Source of the DNA: Armatimonadota bacterium
GTDB taxonomy: Bacteria; Sysuimicrobiota; Sysuimicrobiia; Sysuimicrobiales; Humicultoraceae
Length of the DNA stretch: 64,000 nucleotides
Reading direction: 5' to 3'
Assembly (NCBI GenBank): GCA_031459855.1
Contig: JAVKHP010000001.1
Span: forward strand, 124,001-188,000
Part shown: positions 28,653 through 36,872 of the stretch, piece by piece
How the letters are laid out: each line of letters opens with the position of its first letter
Position numbering within the stretch: the stretch's first letter is position 1
Position numbers and translations under genes: made by a program
Notes under the pieces: model-generated
The model's database searches: none
What the model was told of the DNA's origin: nothing
The model's input: only the letters and a program-made list of their open reading frames with translations

Positions 28653-29513
28653 ATGGTCCTGCGCCTGTGGCTCGCCCGCCTGGCCGAGGGGCCGACGCGC
28701 GCGCGTGTGGCGCGCTGGCTGCTCGCCGCGTGCGCCGCCGGCTTCGTGCTCACGCTGGGCGCGATGCTGCTGGCCGGCGTCGGGCTCGATCGCTGGCTCT
28801 TCGCCCTGATCGTCTGGAGCGCGCTGATCTTCATCCCGCTGCGCATCACGCTGGACGCCTCCGGACCGCTGGGTGCCCGCGCCCTGGCCACCCTGCGACG
28901 CCGCCTCGCCGGTGACCCGGCGCGCTACGACCGCCCGGAGTGGCTGCCGGTGGTGGTCGGCGAGCTGTTCGCCCGTCGCGTGACGATGCCGCGCATCACC
29001 ACGCCGGCGCACGCCCGGAAAGCGCATGACGCCGCCACCGCGGTCCTGCGCGGCCTCGTGGGCCGGGCCGATGCGCACACCCGGTTGGGCGACGCCATCC
29101 GCCTGACGGTGGCCGCCGCCGCGGCGGAGGCGATGCAGGTGAGCGCGCTGGCCAGCGGGCCCGCGGCCCAGCCCATTCAGGCGCGCTGGGACGGTGCGCG
29201 CGCGCTCGGCACGCTGGCGGCGCTGATCGACCTGCTGGCCGCCGCGTTCGCCGACCGCTGGGACCGGCCGCCTGTCGTGCCCGACCTGGCCGGCCGGCCG
29301 CTGCGCGACTTCTTGGATGCCGCGCTGGACTACTGCGACGAGGCCGCCCTGCAGGTGGACGCGCTCCCGTGGACCGAGCCGCCGCTGCTGCCGCTGCTTG
29401 CGCCTGCGGCTGTCGACGAGGTCCGCACCGCCTGGCGCGCGTTCGTGGACGCACAGCCGCCGGCGACTGCGGCTCTGCAGGCGTTCGTGCGCGCCGTCTT
29501 GCCCCCCGCGTAG
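28653..29513 (+). CDS. Hypothetical membrane-anchored protein
   Basis: A 286-residue protein that I do not recognise. Two hydrophobic helices lie near the N-terminus (WLLAACAAGFVLTLGAMLLAG and WLFALIVWSALIFIPL), and the remaining ~220 residues are alpha-helical, Ala/Leu-rich and cytoplasmic or periplasmic without motifs. The frame is open, reads in the plus direction between two minus-strand genes, and has normal codon usage, so it is probably real. No clear ribosome-binding site precedes the ATG. It is convergent with the M20D gene, ending one base before that gene's stop. Confidence 0.6.
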   Translation: MVLRLWLARLAEGPTRARVARWLLAACAAGFVLTLGAMLLAGVGLDRWLFALIVWSALIFIPLRITLDASGPLGARALATLRRRLAGDPARYDRPEWLPVVVGELFARRVTMPRITTPAHARKAHDAATAVLRGLVGRADAHTRLGDAIRLTVAAAAAEAMQVSALASGPAAQPIQARWDGARALGTLAALIDLLAAAFADRWDRPPVVPDLAGRPLRDFLDAALDYCDEAALQVDALPWTEPPLLPLLAPAAVDEVRTAWRAFVDAQPPATAALQAFVRAVLPPA

Positions 29514-30698
29514 TCAGCTGGCGTCGGCCGCCAGCCGCACCGCTGCCCCGCCCAGCACCTTGGCCGCCACCGGCAGGGCGTCTTCGTCGAAGTCGAAGCG
29601 GTTGGTGTGGTGCCGGCCGTCCAGCTCCCGCGCCCGGTTGCTGGACCCCACCACGAAGTAGCAGCCGGGCGCCCGCTCGAGGAAGTACGCCATGTCGTCG
29701 CTGCCGGTCGTGGGCCGCATCTCCTCGACGCGGCCGGGTCCCACGACCTCCTCGGCCACGCGCCGCACGACGTCGGTCACCTGGGGATCGTTGCGGACGA
29801 CGGGGCAGCCCAGCCGTGTGGTCACCGCCGCCCGCGCCCGGAGGGCGCCCGCCACCCCTGCGGCGATCTCCCGAATGCGCCGCAGCGTCTGCTCGCGGAT
29901 CTCCGGGGTGAAGGTGCGCACGGTGCCGCGCAGGTCCACCCGGTCGGGAATGATGTTGAAGGCCGTGCCGCCCTGGATCGTCCCGAACGACACCACGGCG
30001 GCGTCCAGCGGCGGCGTCTCCCGGCTGACGATGGCCTGCAGCGCCACGACGACGTGCGCGGCGGCCAGGATGGGGTCGGCGGCCTGGTGGGGAATGCCGC
30101 CGTGGCCTCCCCGGCCCTCCACGCTGAGCTCCAGCTCGTCCGCTGCGGCGAACACCGGCCCGGCGCGCACCCCGACGACGCCAGCCGGCAGGTCGTTCCA
30201 CAGGTGCAGGCCGACGACGGCGTCCACCTTCGGGTCGTCCATCACGCCGGCCTCGATCATGGGCCGGGCGCCGGCGACGATCTCCTCGGCAGGCTGGAAC
30301 GCGAAGACGTAGGTGCCCGGCAAGCTCTCCCGCCGCCGGGCGAGCAGCTCCGCGAGAACCACCGCGACCGCGGTGTGCCCGTCGTGCCCTCAGGCGTGCA
30401 TCACCCCGGGGCGCTGGCTGCGGTAGGGCACCGCGTTGGCCTCGTCGATGGGCAGCGCGTCGATATCGGCCCGCACCAGCACCGTCCGCCCCGGCCGCCC
30501 GCCCCGCAGCACCCCGGCGACACCGGTGGTCGCGAGCCCGGTCCGCACGGCCAGGCCCGCGGCCCTGAGTCGCTCGGCCACGATGCCGCTGGTACGCACC
30601 TCCTGGAAGCCCAGCTCCGGATGGGCATGCAGATCCCTGCGCAGCGCCACCAGCTCATCGCGCGCCGCGTCGATATCCGCGAACAAATGTTCGACCAA
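29514..30698 (-). CDS. M20D amidohydrolase with an in-frame TGA at the metal-ligand Cys (candidate selenoprotein)
   Basis: Reading through one TGA (30392-30390) gives a 394-residue protein of normal M20D length. It starts at a TTG at 30698 with GGAGGGGAGGGG eight bases upstream; an ATG at 30725 is an alternative. Family features are LRRDLHAHPELGFQE, ADIDALPIDE, the zinc motif MHA-x-GHDGHT (x is the TGA, residue 103), FQPAEEI (Glu 138/139), GLHLWND (His 165) and a late HTNRFD (His about 364). In M20D enzymes x is a Cys that binds the metal. Both halves are otherwise intact and in one frame. TGA is the ordinary stop of many genes here, so general recoding is excluded. Readings: selenocysteine insertion, supported by a SECIS-like hairpin, or a single nonsense mutation (TGC or TGT to TGA) giving a pseudogene. 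Substrates in the family are N-acyl amino acids such as hippurate. Confidence 0.8.
30360..30389 (-). promoter_or_regulatory. Candidate SECIS element after the in-frame TGA
   Basis: On the mRNA, nine bases after the TGA, GGGC (30380-30377), a bulged A, then CACCGC (30375-30370), the loop GGUC (30369-30366), GCGGUG (30365-30360) and GUUC (30359-30356) can form a stem of about ten pairs, two of them G-U. The apical loop begins 20 bases after the TGA. From memory, the E. coli fdhF SECIS has the same GGUC loop about 18 bases after its TGA and also a single bulged base. GC-rich DNA makes hairpins by chance, so this is support, not proof. Confidence 0.55.
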
Positions 30699-30795
30699 CG
30701 TCGGTGCCCCTCCCCTCCGCGCCATCTGCCGTGCAACTCACAGGACGAACAAGCCAAGCCACGCCGGCCGCGTTCCCACTCCCCCATGGAGATGT

Positions 30796-30823
30796 GGGTG
30801 CCTCACAGTTCGAGGAGGCACCC
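30796..30823. other. Strong inverted repeat between divergent genes
   Basis: GGGTGCCTC and GAGGCACCC form a perfect 9-bp stem with a 10-base loop in the 243-base gap between the M20D gene (minus) and the ornithine cyclodeaminase-like gene (plus). It may be an operator for a dimeric regulator or an RNA hairpin in the leader of either gene. Confidence 0.5.
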
Positions 30824-30941
30824 GAGAATCCCCTGTCATGGCCCGTTGTAGCCCCTTCTGGCCATGTCTGGCCTTCGTCCGGCACCGGATTCGGCGCCGA
30901 AGACAGGAAGCCTCCGCCAGGTTGGGGAACATTGAACCGTC

Positions 30942-31922
30942 ATGGCGCTGTGGCTGCAGGAAGGCGACGTCGAACGACTGCTGGCGATGGACGACGTGAT
31001 CGCCGCGGTCGAGCAGGGGTTCCGCTGGCTGGGAGAGGGGATGGCGGTGAACCAGCCGCGCACGCGCGCGGTCACCCCGCAGGGCGTGCTCCACGTGATG
31101 CACGCCGCGGTCCCGCCGCTGGGCGTGGCCGGCCTCAAGGCCTACGCGACGACGCCCGGTGGCGCGCGCTTCGTGGCGCTGCTCTACCGGCTGGAGGACG
31201 GTGAGCTGCTGCTGGCGGCTGAGGCCGACCGGCTCGGGCAGCTGCGCACGGGCGCGGCGAGCGGTGTCGCCACGAAGGTCCTGGCCCGTCCCGACGCGGG
31301 CACGCTCGGCGTCATCGGGAGCGGGTGGCAGGCCCGCACACAGGTGCAGGCGATCGCGCGGGTACGGCCCATCGCGCTGGTCAAGGTGTACAGCCGCACG
31401 CCCGAGCGCCGCGAAGCGTTCGCCGCAGAGCTCGTGGACGCCCTCGGCGTCGAGGCGGTCGCCGTGGAGCACGCGCAGGAGGCGGTCACCGACGTCGACG
31501 TCGTCGTGACGATCACCTCTGCGCGCGATCCGGTGCTCCACGGTGCCTGGCTCGCGCCGGGCGTCCACATCAACGCCGCCGGCGCCAACGCGGCCACGCG
31601 CGCGGAACTCGACGCCGAGGCCGTGCGGCGCAGCCAGCTCATTGCGGTCGACGCGCTGGATCAGGCCCGGGTGGAATGCGGCGACCTCCTGGCCGCAGAG
31701 CGTGCCGGCGATCCCGTGTGGTCGCGCGTCGTGGAGCTGGGGGCGATCGTGGCCGGCCGCCAGCCGGGACGGACGGCCCCCGAGCAGATCACGCTCTTCG
31801 AGTCCCAGGGCATCGCCACCGAGGACGTGGTGACCCTGGAACTGCTGTACCGACGTGCGGTCGCCGCCGGGGTGGGGCGGGAGCTCCCCACCTCGCCCGC
31901 GGCCGTCCGCGTCCGCCGGTAG
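30942..31922 (+). CDS. Ornithine cyclodeaminase / mu-crystallin family protein
   Basis: A 326-residue NAD(P)-binding enzyme of the OCD/mu-crystallin family. It shows GLKAYATTPGG with the catalytic-site Lys, the EADRLGQLRTGAASGVATKVLA block, the Rossmann dinucleotide loop GVIGSGWQARTQ, and PGVHINAAGAN. Members include ornithine cyclodeaminase, alanine dehydrogenase, ketimine reductase and delta-pyrroline-carboxylate reductases, so the exact reaction is uncertain. Divergent from the M20D amidohydrolase gene across a shared regulatory gap; an amidase that releases an amino acid and an enzyme that deaminates it would make a sensible pair, which is inference. Confidence 0.88.
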   Translation: MALWLQEGDVERLLAMDDVIAAVEQGFRWLGEGMAVNQPRTRAVTPQGVLHVMHAAVPPLGVAGLKAYATTPGGARFVALLYRLEDGELLLAAEADRLGQLRTGAASGVATKVLARPDAGTLGVIGSGWQARTQVQAIARVRPIALVKVYSRTPERREAFAAELVDALGVEAVAVEHAQEAVTDVDVVVTITSARDPVLHGAWLAPGVHINAAGANAATRAELDAEAVRRSQLIAVDALDQARVECGDLLAAERAGDPVWSRVVELGAIVAGRQPGRTAPEQITLFESQGIATEDVVTLELLYRRAVAAGVGRELPTSPAAVRVRR

Positions 31923-32270
31923 CCGTTCCGGCGCGGCCGCGCGGTCGAGGACCCGACAGGCGGCGTCGATGCGGTCGTGGGCGTTCCCTGCGCCAGCGCG
32001 TCGGGGTGACGCTGTGCTGCGCGACGCCGGTACGAACGCCTGTCCCCTGCGCTCGCAGGCCGGGGGTAGGGCGACGAGCTTGAATGCGACAGGCAAGCAC
32101 CTGTCTCCTGCGCCCGACGGCGGGTGGACCCGGGGTGTAGTTCTCGCTCCAATGGCGTGAGCCCACCCCTGTGCTCGAAGGCGGGTGGGCCCGGGGCCAG
32201 GCCAAGGGTCAGGGATTGACTACCTGTCTCCTGCGCCCGAAGGCGGGGGACCACCAGGGGGGAGCACATC
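31923..32270. repeat. Intergenic array of imperfect GC-rich repeats
   Basis: About 350 bases without a gene between the cyclodeaminase-like gene and pepA. Four imperfect copies of a motif like CCTGTCTCCTGCGCCCGAAG followed by GCGGG begin near 32041, 32102, 32170 and 32225, about 55-68 bases apart. Each can fold a short CGCC-loop-GGCG hairpin. The last copy ends just before the pepA ribosome-binding site. I see no tRNA or known RNA family; the function is unknown. Confidence 0.65.
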
Positions 32271-33755
32271 GTGGCCGTACGCGTGCTCGTAGCCGATCCG
32301 TTGACGCACCGGTGCGACGCGCTGGCGGTGGGAGTGTTCGCGGCACCGGGACGGCTCGAAGGGCTGGCCGCCAAGATCGACCAGGCCCTGGGCGGCTCGC
32401 TGGTGCGCATCCTCACCGAAGAGCGGTTCACGGGCGAGGTCGGCAAGGTGCTGGTCGTGCACACGCACGGCCGCCTGCCGGCCGCGCGCATCGTGGTGGT
32501 GGGGCTGGGCGACCGTGACGCTTTCTCCCAGGATCGGCTGCGCCTGGCGGCCGGCGCTGCGGCACGCGCCGTGCAGGAACGACGGCTGGGCCGGCTGGCC
32601 TACCCGCCCGTGCAGTACAGGGACTGGGAACCTGCGACCATCGCCGCCCTGCGGACCGAGGGCGCGTTGCTCGCCACCTACCGCTTCGGCAAGTACCAGA
32701 AGGAGCGCCCCACCGAGGTGCACATCGACCTGCTGGCTGCCAACCGCGCGGAGGCCACGGCCGTGGAGGCGGGCCGCCGCCGCGGCCAGATCGTGGCCGA
32801 GGCGGTGAACTACGCGCGCGACCTGGTCAACGAGCCGCCCAACGTGCTCACCCCCGACGCGCTGGCCGCAGAGGCGCGGCGCATCGCCAGGAACACCAGG
32901 CTCAAGGTGCAGGTCTGGGGCCCGCAGGACCTCAAGAAGCGCGGCATGGAGCTCACGCTCGCCGTGGGCGGCGCCAGCGCCCACACGCCCCGCTTCATCC
33001 AGATCGAGTACGCGCCGCCCAAGCCCCGCCGCACCGTGGGCCTGGCCGGGAAGGGTGTGACCTTCGACACCGGCGGCGTCGACCTGAAGACCGCCGAGGG
33101 CATGGCCACCATGAAGTCCGACATGGCCGGGGCCGCCGCGGTGCTGGCCACCATGCAGGCGTTGCCGCTGCTGCAGGCGCCCGTCCGGGTGCTCGCGGGC
33201 ATCGCCGCCGTGGAGAACGCGGTGGGCAGCCGCGCGTACCGGCCCGGCGACATCCTGCGGGGCCTCAACGGCACCACCGTGGAGATCGCCAACACCGACG
33301 CCGAGGGCCGCCTGATCCTGGCCGATGTCGTCGCCCACCTGGCCGCGGCCGCACCCGACGAGCTCATCGACCTGGCCACGCTGACCGGGTCCGCATCGAT
33401 CGCGCTGGGGCCGTACGCCGCCGCGCTGATGGCCAGCGACCAGGTCCTCGCCGACCGCCTGCTGGCGGCGGCCGCGCGGGCAGGCGAGCGCCTGGTGCCC
33501 TTCCCCCTCTACGACGAGTACCGCGAGGCCATCAAGGGCGACGTGGCCGACATCAAGAACTCAGCGGGTCGGCTGGGCGGCGCGCAGAAGGGAGCGGTCT
33601 TCATCCGCGAGTTCGCCGGCCGGGTGCCCTGGGCCCACCTGGACATCGCGCCCGTGGCCTTCCTCGACCGCGAGGGCACCAACGCCATCCAGCCCAAGGG
33701 CGCCTCGGGGTTCGGCGTGCGCACGCTGCTGGAGTACCTGACAGCGCGCGCCTAG
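32271..33755 (+). CDS. pepA: Leucyl aminopeptidase (M17 family, PepA)
   Basis: A 494-residue M17 cytosol aminopeptidase, which releases N-terminal residues from peptides using two metal ions. The C-terminal catalytic domain has KGVTFDTGGVDLK with the metal-binding Lys/Asp, MKSDMAGAAAV, and the signature NTDAEGRLILAD, with the bicarbonate-site Arg. The N-terminal ~180 residues form the regulatory macro-like domain. GTG start at 32271, with AGGGGGGAG six bases upstream. It adds to the strong peptide-use theme of the window. Convergent with the MBL-fold gene; the 252-base gap after it shows nothing I can name. Confidence 0.95.
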   Translation: MAVRVLVADPLTHRCDALAVGVFAAPGRLEGLAAKIDQALGGSLVRILTEERFTGEVGKVLVVHTHGRLPAARIVVVGLGDRDAFSQDRLRLAAGAAARAVQERRLGRLAYPPVQYRDWEPATIAALRTEGALLATYRFGKYQKERPTEVHIDLLAANRAEATAVEAGRRRGQIVAEAVNYARDLVNEPPNVLTPDALAAEARRIARNTRLKVQVWGPQDLKKRGMELTLAVGGASAHTPRFIQIEYAPPKPRRTVGLAGKGVTFDTGGVDLKTAEGMATMKSDMAGAAAVLATMQALPLLQAPVRVLAGIAAVENAVGSRAYRPGDILRGLNGTTVEIANTDAEGRLILADVVAHLAAAAPDELIDLATLTGSASIALGPYAAALMASDQVLADRLLAAAARAGERLVPFPLYDEYREAIKGDVADIKNSAGRLGGAQKGAVFIREFAGRVPWAHLDIAPVAFLDREGTNAIQPKGASGFGVRTLLEYLTARA

Positions 33756-34007
33756 CGCGCGGCTTCCCGGGCGGCGCGTCGAGCGGCCGACGCAGACCCC
33801 GCACGTCCACGGAACGGCCGTAGACGGCGCCGCCGGGAGGGAACCTGTACTGACCGCAGGTCCATCACGACGCGGCGCGGAGGTCCGGATCGCAGCAGCG
33901 GCCGCACCAGCGCCCCGCCGAGGGGGCAACAGCCTGCAGGACCGCGCGACGCCCGCGGCCCGCCGGGCGCAGCATGCCGGCGGACCCGCGCGCCGCCGCG
34001 CGGCCTC

Positions 34008-34673
34008 TCAGCGCGTGGGTGGCAGCAACGCCCAGATCTCCTGCGTCGCCGGCAGCGCCTCCTTGCGCACGGTCGCGGTCGCACCCAGGCGCTTGGCCGT
34101 CTTCCCCTTGAGGTAGTCGTCCAGGGTGCCGATCGGCCAGTCTTTGTTCACCTCGGTCTTGAAGTGCATGGGGATCACGATCCTGGGCGCCAGCCGGGCC
34201 ACGACGCTGTCGGCCTCGGCCGGCCCGATGGTGTAGAACCCGCCCACCGGCACCATCAGCACGTCGGGGGTGCCCACGGCGCGGGCCTGCTCGTCGCTCA
34301 GCGGGTGCCCCAGGTCACCGCAGTGGACGACCCGCAGGCCTTCCGCCTCGAAGATCGTGATGGTGTTCTTGCCGCGGGCGGCGCCCTGCTGATCGTCGTG
34401 GTAGGTCGCCACGCCCGTGATGTGGAACGGGCCCACGCGCTCGTCGACCGTGGCCCAGTCCTTGCCCTCGTTGCGGAGCCCGCGGATCACCCGGGGCGCG
34501 CCGCCGACCAGCCGCACGTTGTTGTGGTCGAAGTGCTCGTGGCTGACGACCACGGCGGCGGGCGTGACCGCAGGCCGCGGGTAGCCGATGTCGTCGTTGA
34601 ACGGGTCGATCACGACGGTGGTGCCGTCGGCGGTCAGCGCGAACATCGCGTGCCCGAAGTAGCGCAACTCCAC
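34008..34673 (-). CDS. Metallo-beta-lactamase-fold hydrolase (UlaG-like)
   Basis: A 221-residue metal-dependent hydrolase of the UlaG-like branch of the MBL superfamily. It starts ELRYFGHAMFAL, has SHEHFDHNN as the HxHxDH variant, GVATYHDDQQG, VHCGDLGH with ligand His and Asp, and IPMHFKT with the last His. Such proteins are often annotated as 'metal-dependent hydrolase' with unknown substrates; UlaG itself is an ascorbate-6-phosphate lactonase. I use the GTG at 34673, with AGGAGG eight bases upstream; another GTG at 34682 sits directly against the ribosome-binding site. Confidence 0.9.
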   Translation of the reverse strand: MELRYFGHAMFALTADGTTVVIDPFNDDIGYPRPAVTPAAVVVSHEHFDHNNVRLVGGAPRVIRGLRNEGKDWATVDERVGPFHITGVATYHDDQQGAARGKNTITIFEAEGLRVVHCGDLGHPLSDEQARAVGTPDVLMVPVGGFYTIGPAEADSVVARLAPRIVIPMHFKTEVNKDWPIGTLDDYLKGKTAKRLGATATVRKEALPATQEIWALLPPTR

Positions 34674-34701
34674 GGTGCTCACCTCCTGCAGGTCCCGTGT
34701 G

Positions 34702-35376
34702 CTATGCCGGACGGTAGACGCTGTGGTACACCCATCCGGCGACGAGCCCGCCCAGGGCGGGCCCGATCCAGTAGACGTAGTGCCCTGCCCAGGCGTTGGC
34801 GAACAGCGCCGGCCCGAACGCCCGCGCCGGGTTCATGGCGGCGCCGGTCAGCGGGCCGCCGGCCAGGATGTCCATGGCGATCACCAGGCCGATGAACAGC
34901 CCGCCCACGCGGGGCGCGCGCCCGTCGACCGCCGTGCCGAAGATCACGAACACCAGGAAGAACGTCAACACCGCCTCGACGACGATGCCCGTGCCCGGAC
35001 TGACCCCGTCGGCCAGCTGCGGCGTCCCCAGGCGTGCGGCGGCGCGCACCGCCTCGGGAAACGCGCCGTCGAGGAAGAACGCCGCCAGCGACGCGCCCAG
35101 CAGCTGCGCCACGATGTAGGCGCCCGCCGCCGCCAGGCCCAGCCGGCCCGTGGCCGCGAACGCCGCGGTGACCGCGGGGTTGAAGTGGCCGCCGGAGAGA
35201 TGGCCGGCCGCCGACACCATGGTGGCGATGGCCAGGCCGTGGGCCAGGGCGATGCCCACCAGACCCACCTTGCCGCCGGTGAGGGCGTCGGCGAGGATCG
35301 CTCCCGCGCCGACGTAGACCAGGGTGAACGTGCCCACCAGTTCCGCCAGCGCGGCCTTCCACAACGGCGGCGCCAT
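34702..35376 (-). CDS. Aquaporin / MIP family channel
   Basis: A 224-residue six-helix channel with both half-helix signatures, GGHFNPAVT and MNPARAFGPA. The Arg after the second NPA supplies the selectivity filter. The residues around it fit a water-type or neutral solute channel more than a glyceroporin with the long loop, though substrate calls from sequence are weak. GGAGG lies seven bases before the ATG. It is 20 bases downstream of the aldehyde dehydrogenase gene and probably in the same transcript. Confidence 0.93.
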   Translation of the reverse strand: MAPPLWKAALAELVGTFTLVYVGAGAILADALTGGKVGLVGIALAHGLAIATMVSAAGHLSGGHFNPAVTAAFAATGRLGLAAAGAYIVAQLLGASLAAFFLDGAFPEAVRAAARLGTPQLADGVSPGTGIVVEAVLTFFLVFVIFGTAVDGRAPRVGGLFIGLVIAMDILAGGPLTGAAMNPARAFGPALFANAWAGHYVYWIGPALGGLVAGWVYHSVYRPA

Positions 35377-35396
35377 CGCGCATCCTCCGGGGTCGG

Positions 35397-36824
35397 TCAG
35401 GTGCGGATGACCACCATCTGGATGGTGGTCATCTCCTCCACCGCGTAGCGCACGCCCTCGCGGCCGAGCCCGCTCTGCCGGTTGCCCCCGTAGGGCATGT
35501 GGTCCACGCGGAACGTGGGAACGTCGTTGACGATGACCCCGCCGAAGTTCAGCCGCCGGATGGCCTGGAAGACGCGGCCGATGTCGCGGGTGAAGACGGC
35601 CGCCTGGAGCCCGTACTCGGTGGCGTCGGCGGCGGCCAGCGCCGCCTCGAACTCGTCGTACTCCAGCACCGCCGCCACCGGCGCAAACGCTTCCTGCGCG
35701 ACGACCTTCATCTCGGGCCGCACCCGGGTGAGCACCGTGGGCAGGTACACCGCGCCGGTGCGCTGGCCGCCGGTGACGACCTGCGCGCCGCCCGCCACCG
35801 CCTCGTCCACCCACCCCTCGATGCGCATCGCCTCCCGCTCGTCGATCATGGGCCCGACGTCGGTGCGCTCGTCCAGCGGGTCGCCGACGACCATGCTGCG
35901 GGCCGCCTCGGCGAACTTCTCGGCGAACGGCGTGGAGATCGTGCGGTCGGCGAAGACCCGCTGCACCGAGATGCAGACCTGCCCGGAGTAGTAGAAGGCG
36001 CCGAACGCACACCGTTTCGCCACCAGGTCGAGGTCGGCATCGGGCGCGACGATGACCGGCGAGGTGTTGCCCAGCTCCAGGGTGATCTTCTTGATGCCCG
36101 CGTGCCTGGTGATCTGCTCGCCGACGTCGCGGCTGCCCGTGAAGGTGACCTTGCCCACGCGCGGATCGGCCACCAGTTGCGTGCCCACGGTGCTGCCGGG
36201 ACCGATGACCAGGTTGATCCCGCCCGGCGGCAGCCCGGCCTCCAGGAGGAAGCGGCACAGCGCCACCGACGTCAGCGGCGTGGTGCTGGCCGGTTTCAGC
36301 ACGATGCTGTTGCCCGCGGCGATGGCCGGGGCCACCTTGTGGGCCACCAGGTTCAGGGGGAAGTTGAACGGGGTGATGGCCGCCACCACGCCCACGGGCC
36401 GGCGCACGTAGAACCCGAAGTAGCCCTCGCCGGCCGGCACCGCGTCCAGCGGCACCGTCTCGCCGTGGATCCGCTTGGCCTCTTCGGCGGCGAACGTGAA
36501 GGTGGACACCGCGCGATCGACCTCGACGCGGGCCCACTTCAGCGCCTTCCCCGCCTCGGCGGCGATGGTGCGCGCCACGTCCTCCCGGTGGGCCTGCAGC
36601 AGCGCCGCGGTGCGCAGCAGGATCTCGCTGCGCCGGTGCGCCGGCAGCGCTGCCATGACGGGCGCCGCCTCCGCCGCCGCGGCCACCGCGGCGTCCACGT
36701 CGTCGGGCCGCGACTGGGGCACGACGCCGATCACCGCGCCCGTGTACTTGTTCCGCACCTCCAGCGGGGCGCCCCCGTCGACCCAGCGCCCGCCGATCAG
36801 CAGCTTGTCCGTCATCTGCAACAT
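35397..36824 (-). CDS. Aldehyde dehydrogenase family protein
   Basis: A 475-residue NAD(P)-dependent aldehyde dehydrogenase. The NAD-binding segment is TPFNFPLNLVAHKVAPAIAAGNS followed by LKPAS, the general base Glu is in LELGNTSPVIV, and the catalytic Cys in YYSGQVCISVQR. It resembles the semialdehyde/lactaldehyde dehydrogenase and glyceraldehyde-3-phosphate dehydrogenase (non-phosphorylating) groups. GGAGG lies six bases before the ATG at 36824; a longer open frame upstream overlaps the divergent adenine deaminase-like gene and is not used. Confidence 0.92.
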   Translation of the reverse strand: MLQMTDKLLIGGRWVDGGAPLEVRNKYTGAVIGVVPQSRPDDVDAAVAAAAEAAPVMAALPAHRRSEILLRTAALLQAHREDVARTIAAEAGKALKWARVEVDRAVSTFTFAAEEAKRIHGETVPLDAVPAGEGYFGFYVRRPVGVVAAITPFNFPLNLVAHKVAPAIAAGNSIVLKPASTTPLTSVALCRFLLEAGLPPGGINLVIGPGSTVGTQLVADPRVGKVTFTGSRDVGEQITRHAGIKKITLELGNTSPVIVAPDADLDLVAKRCAFGAFYYSGQVCISVQRVFADRTISTPFAEKFAEAARSMVVGDPLDERTDVGPMIDEREAMRIEGWVDEAVAGGAQVVTGGQRTGAVYLPTVLTRVRPEMKVVAQEAFAPVAAVLEYDEFEAALAAADATEYGLQAAVFTRDIGRVFQAIRRLNFGGVIVNDVPTFRVDHMPYGGNRQSGLGREGVRYAVEEMTTIQMVVIRT

Positions 36825-36864
36825 GGGAGTCCTCCGAGGTGTGCGCGTCGCTCTTATCGTACAT

Positions 36865-36872
36865 GCTAGAAT
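36865..36872 (+). promoter_or_regulatory. Candidate extended -10 promoter
   Basis: TGCTAGAAT at 36864-36872 matches an extended -10 box (TGnTATAAT type). The predicted transcription start, near 36879, would coincide with an in-frame GTG at 36880, giving a leaderless mRNA. No good -35 box is seen. Confidence 0.4.

Noticed and set aside
29514-30698. Genome-wide recoding of TGA to an amino acid
   Set aside because: TGA is a normal stop in many genes here, for example at ATGA and GTGA overlaps throughout the Liv and Paa operons.
29514-30725. Reading the M20D locus as two separate small genes
   Set aside because: The two pieces are in one frame, join at a conserved motif and together have normal family length; neither would fold alone. 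Selenoprotein or single nonsense mutation are the only sensible readings.
33756-34007. Possible gene in the 252-base gap between pepA and the MBL-fold gene
   Set aside because: Open frames exist on both strands but are low-complexity Arg/Pro/Gly and have no start signals; it is a convergent intergenic region.
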